From: Sinorhizobium psoraleae
Lineage (GTDB): Bacteria > Pseudomonadota > Alphaproteobacteria > Rhizobiales > Rhizobiaceae
Direction: 5' to 3'
Length of the DNA: 64,000 bases
NCBI RefSeq assembly: GCF_013283645.1
Contig: NZ_JABEKV010000002.1
Span: 1,247,798 to 1,311,797 of the forward strand
The notes under the pieces were generated by a model. It did not search any database. It was not told the origin of the DNA and saw nothing but the letters and a program-made list of their open reading frames with translations. Both the position numbers and the translations under genes were made by a program. Below are positions 53,790-62,067 of this stretch, one piece after another. The number at the start of each line of letters is the position of its first letter. Positions within the stretch are counted from its first letter, which is position 1.

Positions 53790-54752
53790 CTACGGGCGGT
53801 AGAGCTGCGAACGGATTACCGAGGCGATCCGGCGCGTTTCGTCGAGAGGCTCGTAGCTGTAGGATTCGAGCTTTCCTTCGAACGGCCGCGTTAGCCGCAG
53901 TGTCTCATGCAGGTCCCGGTGATAGCGCTCGAACTTGTCCAGCCGCGGGCCTACAACTGGACTTAAGTCAAGTGTAAAGACCGGCTTGCCCGTCGCCAGT
54001 GCCTCGCAGGGCATTGTGATCGAGTCCTTTGCGATCAAGAACGCGTCGGCGGCGGCCATGTAGTCGAGATATGGGTTTTCGCTTCGCCTGTCCCACACGG
54101 CGATGTTTTCGCTGTTGAGTGCCGACAGGGCCTGCTGCGTGTGGTCTTCAGATCTGCGCGAGACCGACACAACGATGCGCCAACCCTCTTTCTCCAATTG
54201 CTCGATGGCGCTTCTTATATTCTGGTGGGTTCTGTCGTCGTATACATATGCGCCATTCGAGCCGCCTACGAAGACGGCGGCTATTGGGCGTCCGTCCGGC
54301 GAGAGTCGTCTGCGCGCGGCATCCCTGAGAGGCGCCAACCGCGCCCAGGTAATCTGATGCGGTACTCCGACCATTGAATGATAGTTCGGCCGCTCGTTCA
54401 ATTCGTCGACCCAATCGTGACGAGAGACGAAAACGAGATCATATCCTTCGATGCGCGGACGTTGGAGGTGCACGGTCAGAGGTTTGCCGCCATAGGCCGC
54501 CTTAATGTCAAGCACTGCCGGCTCAGCCCGAAAACCGCAGGAGATTACCAACTCGGGACGCTGTTCCTTTTTGCGAAAGAGTCTGGGTTCGAACAGCTTC
54601 CTCAGGCCGCGGGCCCGACTGATCAATTTGACCACGGGTTCCCGGTGAAACTCTTTTCCAACGCCAAGGCACTGCGTAAGCGTTCCCGCCTTGCTTTCCG
54701 CCACCGCCCATACGCAGGTCGTGTTCGACGTTGTCATCGCTTTATCTTGCAA
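53790..54752 (-). CDS. ELM1/GtrOC1 family putative glycosyltransferase
   Basis: A 320-residue protein of the ELM1 (DUF1022) type, GT-B-like. Family text includes AVAESKAGTLTQCLGVGKEF, PELVISCGFRAEPAVLDIK, VGVPHQITWARLAPLRDAA and the C-terminal DAFLIAKDSITMPCEALATG with the conserved SITMPCEA. Bacterial members often sit by LPS genes; activity is inferred. A TTG at 54752 has GGAG seven bases upstream; an ATG five codons later is an alternative. The next gene on the same strand is a GT92. Confidence 0.82.
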   Translation of the reverse strand: MQDKAMTTSNTTCVWAVAESKAGTLTQCLGVGKEFHREPVVKLISRARGLRKLFEPRLFRKKEQRPELVISCGFRAEPAVLDIKAAYGGKPLTVHLQRPRIEGYDLVFVSRHDWVDELNERPNYHSMVGVPHQITWARLAPLRDAARRRLSPDGRPIAAVFVGGSNGAYVYDDRTHQNIRSAIEQLEKEGWRIVVSVSRRSEDHTQQALSALNSENIAVWDRRSENPYLDYMAAADAFLIAKDSITMPCEALATGKPVFTLDLSPVVGPRLDKFERYHRDLHETLRLTRPFEGKLESYSYEPLDETRRIASVIRSQLYRP

Positions 54753-54797
54753 GCCTGAACTCCGATCTGACGCTTACTTCATTCCGCGCGGCTCAAA

Positions 54798-55712
54798 TCA
54801 CTGACCGAGGTCGATTCCATTTTGGTCGATGAATTCGAGCATGCTGCGGTCTTCGACGACGTTGGATTCAATATACTTGATGGTGGTAGCGACCTTGTTG
54901 CGGTATTTCTCTGCAGATCCGTCGAAAGACCAGCCTCTGTCTGTCTTTTCCTTCAGCTCCTCGATCGACTTCGCGTAATAATGGTTGAGCTGTACGAACT
55001 CCGCTGAGTAAAATTCGGCAGCCTTCCGCTTCTTCTTTGATACCACCTTCCCCGCATCATTTGCGGTTCTGTCGCCGTAGGAACGTGTTTGGAAGTGATG
55101 CACGCCCACTTTCGTGACCTCGACCGGATCGATAATGCACTTGAAATTACTTGCGTCGAGGTTCTGCTGCATCGGATCGGCGACCCGCATTTTGTAATTG
55201 AGGCATACAGGCCCTGCCGGTCGCGAGATGTGACCGCCATGGCCGAACATGTGCCAAGGCAAGGAGATGTTCGGAAACCCACCCGCTCCTCGTAGGGCTT
55301 CCTCCAACGTCCGACCTTTCTTGGGAAGCAAGAATTCATCGACGTCGATAAACGCCATCCGATCATATCTGCCGCCAAAGTTTAGAATCGCATGTGCGAA
55401 GGCAATCGTCTGCCCGTTCAAAAACTCACCACTTTCCTCGTCCCGCATGCGCAATTTCCAAGGGACGACGGTCAGTTGCTCGGGCTTCAGCGTCCGCTGA
55501 AGCACATCGAGCGTGCCATCAGTCGAGCCGTCTTCGTAGACATGAAAATGTCGAACGCCGACAGCTTGGTGAAAACGCACCCACTCCTCGATGTAGCTAG
55601 CTTCATTTTTCACGCAGGCGACAATCGCAATGCCGTGTCGGCTCAACTCTGCTGCCGGAGGCGTGATAGCAAGTTCTCTTGTAAGATGCCGTTTAGCCTT
55701 CAGTCCAAACAT
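54798..55712 (-). CDS. Glycosyltransferase family 92 protein
   Basis: A 304-residue GT92/DUF23 protein. It shows IAIVACVKNEASYIEEWVRF, HFHVYEDGSTDGTLDVL, the DxD text RMAFIDVDEFLLPKKG, and SLPWHMFGHGGHI near residue 170. The C-terminal part has GVHHFQTRSYGDRTANDAGK and NHYYAKSIEELKEK. The acceptor is unknown. It is transcribed with the ELM1-like gene, 45 bases apart. Confidence 0.9.
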   Translation of the reverse strand: MFGLKAKRHLTRELAITPPAAELSRHGIAIVACVKNEASYIEEWVRFHQAVGVRHFHVYEDGSTDGTLDVLQRTLKPEQLTVVPWKLRMRDEESGEFLNGQTIAFAHAILNFGGRYDRMAFIDVDEFLLPKKGRTLEEALRGAGGFPNISLPWHMFGHGGHISRPAGPVCLNYKMRVADPMQQNLDASNFKCIIDPVEVTKVGVHHFQTRSYGDRTANDAGKVVSKKKRKAAEFYSAEFVQLNHYYAKSIEELKEKTDRGWSFDGSAEKYRNKVATTIKYIESNVVEDRSMLEFIDQNGIDLGQ

Positions 55713-55952
55713 CTACGCCCCTTGGTTGCTAAACATGGAGTGGCTCATTTGTTGGCCGCATCTTAAGTCGGCGCAGAAGGAAGGGGAACTTTCAGCGCCG
55801 TTGAACATGCATTTTCCCGACTTATGAAGCGTGCCTGCTTTGATTTGGAATACATCACCCTTTATAGATGGGGCGAGCCGAACTTGGAATCCGAGCCTCG
55901 GAAATATCGAGAAGGCGCGCTGAAAGCACGCTAAGGTTGGGATGGGTTGTGA

Positions 55953-56783
55953 ATGGACTTTCCCGCTTCCGGAACGACGGAGAAGTTGACGACAACGGAG
56001 CAATGGCGTGCACTGTTTTCCGCGTTCTCACACATCATTCTCGTCGCCAACAGCGACCAGGTTAGCGTTAAGGAACTTCAGGCCGAATATCCGCGGACGG
56101 CTCTCTTTGTATTCTTCAACAAGGTCTACAAGGTTCTTGATGAACAATTTGCCGGCCGCTCGCTGCTGATATCACGCGCCCAGCCGAGAGGCGCCAACAT
56201 CGTCTACCGACAAGAGGTCGCTGACGTCGTCAAGCTGTTCGCGCCCCAAGCGTTTCTAGGTATCATGAACATCCGCCTGGCGGCGAGCGAGAGATTGAAC
56301 ACTAGCTCGGATTACCTGGGGACGCCCACCGGCCATTTGGATTTGACGGGCTTCTGCGCTGACTTTTACCCGCAGGATAAAGTCCCCACAAGCGGCTTCG
56401 CCATCGCCCTGTGGCTGGTGGACCAAGCCCTTCCGGCCGAGATCGTTCTGGCAGGGTTCTCGGCAAAGCGCAGCGAAAAGTGGCGGGTGGTGGCTGTTCA
56501 TGACTGGACTTTCGAGCAGGTCTTCTTGCGCCTCTTTGCAAGAGTGGGCAAGCTGACGATGCATGGTGGTATCACGACAAACAGTTACACATCGCTCGCT
56601 TCGCGTTTCCCGGAATTGCCCGCTGCTGAAATCTCCTCGACGATCGCTGAAGTCTTGTCATCGCGACTGAGCCAGACCGATGCGCAAGTCGACAAGTTGA
56701 TTTCTTTGACAAACGTATTGCGATCCATTGACGAATATTTACGGCGGCTGAAGCCGAAGTTTCTAAGGAAAACGAAGGTGTAG
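55953..56783 (+). CDS. Sialyltransferase-like protein (GT29-type motifs)
   Basis: A 276-residue soluble protein. The N-terminal Rossmann-like part shows IILVANSDQVSVKELQAEYP and TALFVFFNKVYKVL. The C-terminal half has PTSGFAIALWLVDQALPAEI followed by VLAGFSAKRSEKWRV and AVHDWTFEQVFLRLF. The S-motif-like PTSG...GF and the His-x4-Glu pattern (HDWTFE) recall the sialyltransferase VS motif. I cannot confirm the family without a search. It starts a three-gene operon with 56825 and 57619, in which similar motifs occur. Confidence 0.6.
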   Translation: MDFPASGTTEKLTTTEQWRALFSAFSHIILVANSDQVSVKELQAEYPRTALFVFFNKVYKVLDEQFAGRSLLISRAQPRGANIVYRQEVADVVKLFAPQAFLGIMNIRLAASERLNTSSDYLGTPTGHLDLTGFCADFYPQDKVPTSGFAIALWLVDQALPAEIVLAGFSAKRSEKWRVVAVHDWTFEQVFLRLFARVGKLTMHGGITTNSYTSLASRFPELPAAEISSTIAEVLSSRLSQTDAQVDKLISLTNVLRSIDEYLRRLKPKFLRKTKV

Positions 56784-56824
56784 TAGCATTACATTTGCCA
56801 AGTGCCGATTTCTGGTGAGGATAA

Positions 56825-57556
56825 ATGGGATCATCGATCTCCGATGCGCGCAAGCGCATATACCGAAATCTGAAGTACCGCATAATGCGTCCGGATCCGC
56901 CGGCTGCCCCCTTTCGATTCAATAGTCCCGTCGTGGTCGTCGGGTCCGCTCCCGTGTCCCATAAGCCGGCCGGATTGGACGAGAGCTTCAGGATCATTAC
57001 CGTGAACGGCTCTCAATCGGTCATCAGCAAGTGGGGCGTCGATGCGCCCGACATAACCATGATGATGTTCAACCAGGTCGAAGGAACCACTCCGAATGCG
57101 GTTGAAGTCAGACGTGTGCTAAAGGGGCAGCGCACTGGGACGCTCTATGTATTTCTCTGGCGAAAGGACGACCGCGCGCGGCTGGAGGAAGGCTTGCGGG
57201 CGTTCGATTACCAATACGACCGGCTGGAGATCGTTGATCGGTATGAGCGGATGGCGTTGCTGGACCGCGTGGCTAAGTTGCGTTCCCTTGAGATGGATGC
57301 AGATTCCAAATGCTCAAACGGAATGAACGCGGTTCTCTTTGCCCTTTATAACGGAGCCCCCGCCGTCATCATTACTGGAATAAACCCGAACTCAGCCGGC
57401 CATGCCTACAATTCAGTGGGTTTGACACGACTTCATGTCCAGATGGATAAAGTCCTCGTTTCGAAGCTAATTAGTCAAGGCCGCCCGATTTACACGGCGG
57501 ATCCGCCGGTTTCGGAAGAGCTCGGCATTCCGTTGTGGAGCGATCTAGGCCGCTGA
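56825..57556 (+). CDS. Sialyltransferase-like protein (GT42/DUF115-type motifs)
   Basis: A 243-residue protein. The start of the fold is VVVVGSAPVSHKPAGLDESF (Gly-Ser-x-Pro nucleotide-type loop), then RIITVNGSQSVISKWGV. A second conserved block is CSNGMNAVLFALYNGAPAVI, ITGINPNSAGHAYNSVG and a His-x4-Asp-like LHVQMDKVLVSKL. The same blocks in the same order are in the protein at 61077-62000. The order recalls bacterial sialyltransferases such as CstII, by eye. The gene lies 41 bases after 55953's gene. Function is inferred. Confidence 0.6.
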   Translation: MGSSISDARKRIYRNLKYRIMRPDPPAAPFRFNSPVVVVGSAPVSHKPAGLDESFRIITVNGSQSVISKWGVDAPDITMMMFNQVEGTTPNAVEVRRVLKGQRTGTLYVFLWRKDDRARLEEGLRAFDYQYDRLEIVDRYERMALLDRVAKLRSLEMDADSKCSNGMNAVLFALYNGAPAVIITGINPNSAGHAYNSVGLTRLHVQMDKVLVSKLISQGRPIYTADPPVSEELGIPLWSDLGR

Positions 57557-57618
57557 AGTTTTTTGATACTCACGCTGTTCTCATACTTGCCTGCTCAACG
57601 CCTGCGATAGAGAAATCA

Positions 57619-58554
57619 ATGCGTTCAAACCGCCCCTTTTCCCGTTCTTGCATCAAGATCGCCGTTCGTCTGCTATTAGGACGCTCCAAGGCACATGTGC
57701 AGGACTGGTTTCCCGGCCTCAAGCTCGAGCGTGCGACGGCAGAGCGAAATGGCATGATCCAGTATCGGGGCAAGTTGGTGGGACATCTCACGAACCACTC
57801 ACGCGCTTTGCAGGCAAAATCATCGAGCGTTCTTATCGTCGGCTCCGGTCCTTCGATCGCGCAATGCGACCTCACCCGCGCAGATGAGTCTTCCTGCGTT
57901 CTCTTGAACGGCGCGGTGCATCTTTTTCCCGCCGTAATAGCAAAGCCCCTGGCGGTTGCAATTGAAGACGAGCGGTTCGTATGGAGACACTTCGATCTTA
58001 TGAAGCGGGTCCCGGCCGGATGCGTGTGTCTCTTGTCAGTGAGCGTCATAAGGGCGATCTGTGAATTGGACAGCGCATGGTTGCGAGACAAAACGGTCAT
58101 ATTGATCGATAACCTGCGAAAGCCATATGGGCTGCCACGCCGGGACATCATGGAACTGCGCAAGCTGTCCCATGTGAGGTTGAGCGAGGACGGTGCGATA
58201 GGGTTTTCTGAGAATCCCTCCGCCGGTGTCTTCCAGGCAGGCTCAGTGGCCGTTTCAGCTACACAATTTGCCGTCGCTTGGAAGCCTCGCGCGATCGGGT
58301 TCGTGGGGATCGATATCAGTAATGCCGATGAGCCCAGATACTATGAAACAACCGATAGAGCCTATTCGGGAATCATCACGGCCCAAAAGTGGATTATCGA
58401 CCACTTGGTAATGGCTCGGAGCATAGCCGTCGAACGCGGCATCGAGATCGCAAATTACTCGCCTGTCTCGGCGCTTATCGAGGTGGGGTTTGGCTACAAC
58501 GCCACATTTGCCAAAGGCACGCGAGGCGGCGGGTCGTCTCCACCGCCCCGATGA
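57619..58554 (+). CDS. Sialyltransferase-like protein (GSGPS motif)
   Basis: A 311-residue protein from ATG 57619 (the open frame begins at 57535). It carries SVLIVGSGPSIAQCDLTRAD and LLNGAVHLFPAVIAKPLAVA. A second block reads AGVFQAGSVAVSATQFAVAW, then PRAIGFVGIDISNADEPRYY. GxGPS is a hallmark shared by GT42-type sialyltransferases and MptE-like/DUF115 proteins. It ends the three-gene operon 55953-58554. An N-terminal basic/amphipathic stretch (RSNRPFSRSCIKIAVRLLLG) may mediate membrane contact. Confidence 0.6.
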   Translation: MRSNRPFSRSCIKIAVRLLLGRSKAHVQDWFPGLKLERATAERNGMIQYRGKLVGHLTNHSRALQAKSSSVLIVGSGPSIAQCDLTRADESSCVLLNGAVHLFPAVIAKPLAVAIEDERFVWRHFDLMKRVPAGCVCLLSVSVIRAICELDSAWLRDKTVILIDNLRKPYGLPRRDIMELRKLSHVRLSEDGAIGFSENPSAGVFQAGSVAVSATQFAVAWKPRAIGFVGIDISNADEPRYYETTDRAYSGIITAQKWIIDHLVMARSIAVERGIEIANYSPVSALIEVGFGYNATFAKGTRGGGSSPPPR

Positions 58555-58577
58555 AAATGGCTCATGGTGTCGCGCGA

Positions 58578-59267
58578 TTAAGCCGAGCGCTGCATTACAT
58601 GAAGAACGCGATCACGTGCAGCGAACCATTCCTCGGCGTAGTCATCGTTCTTGTATTCATCGAAGTAAGGCCCGCCATCTGTGAAATGGACAAGCTTTGC
58701 ATCCGGCGAATATTCGTACTCGTTGACGAGCCAGTTCCAGTTCGCCGGCAGCTCGCCGATCAGGTCGTCGGAATCCAGCCATTTGAACTGATGCAACTCC
58801 AACCCAGTAGCGGTATTGACGTAATCCAGATCCAGCTTTCGGCACTTTGCGTTGTTGAACAGGATGACGCTCGACCAGTTCTTCTTTTCGTACTTGGTTT
58901 GGACTTGCCCCAGGAACTTCGTTTCGACTTTCGGAACGTAGTTGTGTTTTACACACATCGCCGCGTAGCGATCGTCTCTCAGCTCCCACAACTGGGCGAT
59001 ATCAGTTCGCATCAGCATGTCGCAGTCGACGAAAAGCGACCAACCCTCGTAGTTGCTCAGATAAGGCACGAGGAATCGCGAAAAGGAAAATTCGGTAGAT
59101 TGGAGAGGATTCCGCTCGCGCGTAAAAATCCTCTCGACGTTGCTCAGAGATATCGGCGTGAACGAGACCGGGATGGAGCTCTTTTCCAGAATACTTTGGC
59201 AAAGAACATGATAGGCAACGACTTCCTTGCTATCGAAGCCGATGTAAATATGAGCACTTTGCGTCAT
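58578..59267 (-). CDS. Glycosyltransferase family 8-like protein
   Basis: A 229-residue protein with AHIYIGFDSKEVVAYHVLCQ at the N-terminus, the DxD text SLFVDCDMLMRTDIAQLWEL near 85 and LDSDDLIGELPANWNWLVNE near 165. The end reads HFTDGGPYFDEYKNDDYAEE, as in small GT8-type LPS enzymes. ATG 59267 follows GGAGG by four bases (an adjacent GTG is less likely). It faces the 57619 gene convergently. Confidence 0.82.
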   Translation of the reverse strand: MTQSAHIYIGFDSKEVVAYHVLCQSILEKSSIPVSFTPISLSNVERIFTRERNPLQSTEFSFSRFLVPYLSNYEGWSLFVDCDMLMRTDIAQLWELRDDRYAAMCVKHNYVPKVETKFLGQVQTKYEKKNWSSVILFNNAKCRKLDLDYVNTATGLELHQFKWLDSDDLIGELPANWNWLVNEYEYSPDAKLVHFTDGGPYFDEYKNDDYAEEWFAARDRVLHVMQRSA

Positions 59268-59270
59268 CAC

Positions 59271-59607
59271 ACCTCCGATTATAGGTAGGCTTCAAAACTT
59301 CCTGGGTCTGGCTTGTTCCTCTAAGTGGCGAAACGACTTGAACTAACTTTGATTTGCGTCTCAACCCGATAACCGGTTTAGCCAAAAAAGGCGGCGGCGT
59401 GAAGCCTGGGACAGCGGATAACGTTCATCTCGCCGGCATACACCACTTCCATGTCGCAGGGTCTCGTCCTGTAGATGAAGCGAAATCTTGTGCTTTGTAG
59501 TTCGTAGCCATAGGAGGGCGTCTGGCAAATTCCTCCAACTTCGCCTAGTAGCTTGTCGCTTGACCGCTGGATTACGACCAGTGTGGGCGAGGACGATGGG
59601 AGGGGGA
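59271..59607. other. Intergenic region, possible gene fragment
   Basis: No complete gene is supported. The minus strand reads GGICQTPSYGYELQSTRFRF and DMEVVYAGEMNVIRCPRLHA before a stop at 59378, which looks like a real protein tail. But upstream it runs into the antisense of the next gene without a start, so at most a remnant exists. Confidence 0.3.
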
Positions 59608-61101
59608 ATGCGCAGTCTCCTGGTTCGACGACCGAACCTCTTATACGTTCTGATTGCCGGTTATTGCCTGCTGAGCATCGTCTTGAAAATACTGCGCCCG
59701 GATTCGCTCGAGATCGACGAGTCCGAACAAGCTCTGCTCTCTCAATATCTGCTTCTCGGATACGGAGCCCAGCCACCCTTCTACAACTGGCTTCAATATG
59801 GAGTCGTGGCCCTATTTGGAATCTCCGTCGCATCGCTGACTGTCGTAAAAACCGGACTTCTGTTCCTCTTTCTTCTGTTCTACGGCTTTACCGCGCGTGT
59901 ACTCGCGAGCAGTGAGCTCGCCCCGACGGTGGCGGTGCTGGGCGTCCTGACGCTGCCACCAGTTTTCCTTCTGTCGCAGCGCGACCTGTCCCATACCGTC
60001 GCAGCATTATTTGCGGTGTCGCTCTTCCTTTATGCCTTTTTTCGAGCTCTAAAGAGACCGCCCCGGCTTGGCCGCTACTTGCTTGTCGGCGTTGCCGTAG
60101 GGCTCGGGGCGATTTCCAAATACAACTTCGTTATACTCCCCGTCGCGGCATTGCTTGCCATTTTGCCGGAAGCGATGCTGCGCAAACATTTGTTTGACTG
60201 GCGTGTACTCGCTTCGGCTGCGGTTTGCGCGTTGATTGTGGCACCCCACGCCTTCTGGATCGTCAACAATATTGGCCATGCCACTGGTGTCACTGTCGCT
60301 GAGATGAAGGAGGGAGCGGACAGTGCACTGCTGCCGCACGCCATCCAGGGGCTTGTTTCCCTCGCAGTTGCAACACTCAAGGGCGTCGCGCTGATTCTTG
60401 CCGTCTTCGGGTTGATCTTCTATGCGGACATCGGGAAGATCCTGCGCGCCGAGAGTCTCTGGACGAGGGTCGTCGGCAGGATGCTTGTTGCCTGTTTCCT
60501 CATGGTCGCGGTTATCGTCGTCGCAATGGATGCGACCCACATTCGTCCGAAGTGGCTGGCGCTTTTTACGGCACTTCTCCCGCTTTATCTCACGCTAAAA
60601 ATCGATGCCGCGGGTCTGGATCCTGCCCGGCGCCTTCCCGCGCTTCTTTCGATAGCGGGCGTCCTCTCCGTCGGCGCCATCCTGATGCTGTGGGCAAGGG
60701 TCTTTATCGGTCCGATGATCGGCGACTATTCCTTCGCGCACACGCCCTATAGCGGCTTTGCCGCCGCTGTGCGCGCTGAGACCGGTGCGCCACCAGTGGC
60801 TATTGTCGTTGACGACCGAATCGTGGCGGGCAATTTCAGAATTCAGTTTCCAGACACTCCGATCATCCTGACCGGATTTTCCCAAGGGGCAGAGAAACGG
60901 CTTCCGGCAGGACGAATTCTGGCTGCTTGGTCGGCAGAGGGTAAAGGGCTCGAAGCGATTCCTCCTCGCATTTCGGTCCTGCTGGGATCCATGCCCATCA
61001 GAATGGCCGATTCGAAGCCGACGATCGTCTCAGTTCCCTACAACGCCGGGCGCCCGGGCGACGTATACACCTTTGCCTATGTTTGGGCGGACCTCCTGTG
61101 A
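59608..61101 (+). CDS. GT39/PMT-type membrane glycosyltransferase
   Basis: A 497-residue polytopic membrane protein with about 10-12 helices. The first periplasmic loop holds the acidic pair LEIDESEQALLSQYLLLGYG, then AQPPFYNWLQYGVVALFG, as in ArnT/PMT-type enzymes using lipid-linked sugar. LSQRDLSHTVAALFAVSLFL and KYNFVILPVAALLAILPEAM follow. A soluble C-terminal part closes it. ATG 59608 lies just after a GGGAGGGGG. The sugar is not known. Its stop overlaps the convergent 61077 gene by 25 bases. Confidence 0.85.
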   Translation: MRSLLVRRPNLLYVLIAGYCLLSIVLKILRPDSLEIDESEQALLSQYLLLGYGAQPPFYNWLQYGVVALFGISVASLTVVKTGLLFLFLLFYGFTARVLASSELAPTVAVLGVLTLPPVFLLSQRDLSHTVAALFAVSLFLYAFFRALKRPPRLGRYLLVGVAVGLGAISKYNFVILPVAALLAILPEAMLRKHLFDWRVLASAAVCALIVAPHAFWIVNNIGHATGVTVAEMKEGADSALLPHAIQGLVSLAVATLKGVALILAVFGLIFYADIGKILRAESLWTRVVGRMLVACFLMVAVIVVAMDATHIRPKWLALFTALLPLYLTLKIDAAGLDPARRLPALLSIAGVLSVGAILMLWARVFIGPMIGDYSFAHTPYSGFAAAVRAETGAPPVAIVVDDRIVAGNFRIQFPDTPIILTGFSQGAEKRLPAGRILAAWSAEGKGLEAIPPRISVLLGSMPIRMADSKPTIVSVPYNAGRPGDVYTFAYVWADLL

Positions 61102-62000
61102 AGCCGGTCCGGGCCGACCGAGCCGTCCATGTTGGCGGCAATGTCGCTTCTATCACGAACGAAAGGCAGACCGATATGCTCAGAGAGCTCCAACTCGGTC
61201 GTGAAGACATTTCCTCGATTTTTCAAACGCGTCAGAACGAAGGTGTCTTCGGCGATCTGCCGCCGGATTCTCCCCTTGTCGTCGTAAGAATGGCCCATCT
61301 TGGTGACTGAGAACCCGGCGAGGGTCACAGACGGCACCCCCACGAAAAGTCCGTAGCAGACGGCGGCAACTCCGTTCGTCACCTTCCCTAACTCCCCAAT
61401 ATCAGAGGGAAGCCCGCCGCTCACGACGTCTACGATAGCCTCGCGCTCATCCTTGGTGGCGCGCATCAGGCTCTTGTAACGCACGCGCGGCATTGAAAGA
61501 AGTTTCAGGTACATCACCCAAAGAGGCTTCGTATGGAGCCATAACAGACCTCTCGTCCTTACATAGGGATGCTCTTCCCAAGACTTCTTCCGCTTCCGGA
61601 ATGTCAAATCGGCGCGCGGGAGACCCAGTGCGTTGGCCGTCTTGCCCGAGTTATTAACGTCAACGCGCGCGCAATGTCCTATCAGATCCGGTGGTATCGT
61701 GGGGGACGGTGCGGAGCCGAGGATCAGCCACGGCCTATCGAGAATCCCGAGCCGCGAGAGCCAGCGGCGGTGCTTTTCTCGCAATGTTTCAAGCGCGTCA
61801 GGTTCAATCGTCATCACGAGTCCATTGGCCAAGTAGCGAAGGCGAGATTGACTTAGGGCTGCCCTTATGTCTCGCACAAGCCCGGCCACGTGTCCATTCG
61901 CCGCCCAGTCTTCGTCTTCGGGCTGTGGGCAGTATGCAACTTCCTGGTTTTTCTGTCGGTCACGCGCCAGAAAGTGTGGGATATACTCGCAAACTCGCAC
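61077..62000 (-). CDS. Sialyltransferase-like protein, paralogue of the 56825 gene
   Basis: A protein of up to 307 residues (GTG 62000; a later start is possible). The block LILGSAPSPTIPPDLIGHCA, then RVDVNNSGKTANALGLPRAD, aligns with VVGSAPVSHKPAGL and TVNGSQS of the protein at 56825. The block VTNGVAAVCYGLFVGVPSVT, LAGFSVTKMGHSYDDKG and LSEHIGLPFV aligns with NGMNAVLFALYNGAPAV, GHAYNSVG and SEELGIPLW. The position of the possible catalytic His is Arg here. It is divergent from kpsF by 67 bases. Family assignment is by eye. Confidence 0.6.
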   Translation of the reverse strand: MRVCEYIPHFLARDRQKNQEVAYCPQPEDEDWAANGHVAGLVRDIRAALSQSRLRYLANGLVMTIEPDALETLREKHRRWLSRLGILDRPWLILGSAPSPTIPPDLIGHCARVDVNNSGKTANALGLPRADLTFRKRKKSWEEHPYVRTRGLLWLHTKPLWVMYLKLLSMPRVRYKSLMRATKDEREAIVDVVSGGLPSDIGELGKVTNGVAAVCYGLFVGVPSVTLAGFSVTKMGHSYDDKGRIRRQIAEDTFVLTRLKNRGNVFTTELELSEHIGLPFVRDRSDIAANMDGSVGPDRLHRRSAQT

Positions 62001-62067
62001 AATTTAGCCATTTTGATTTGATTTCGAAGGTTCAACTCCAGCCATCGATAGTTCGGGCAGTGTAGAA

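Noticed and set aside
59378-59560. Minus-strand tail reading GGICQTPSYGYELQ
   Set aside because: Looks protein-like but has no start and its upstream part is antisense to the GT39-type gene; at most a remnant.
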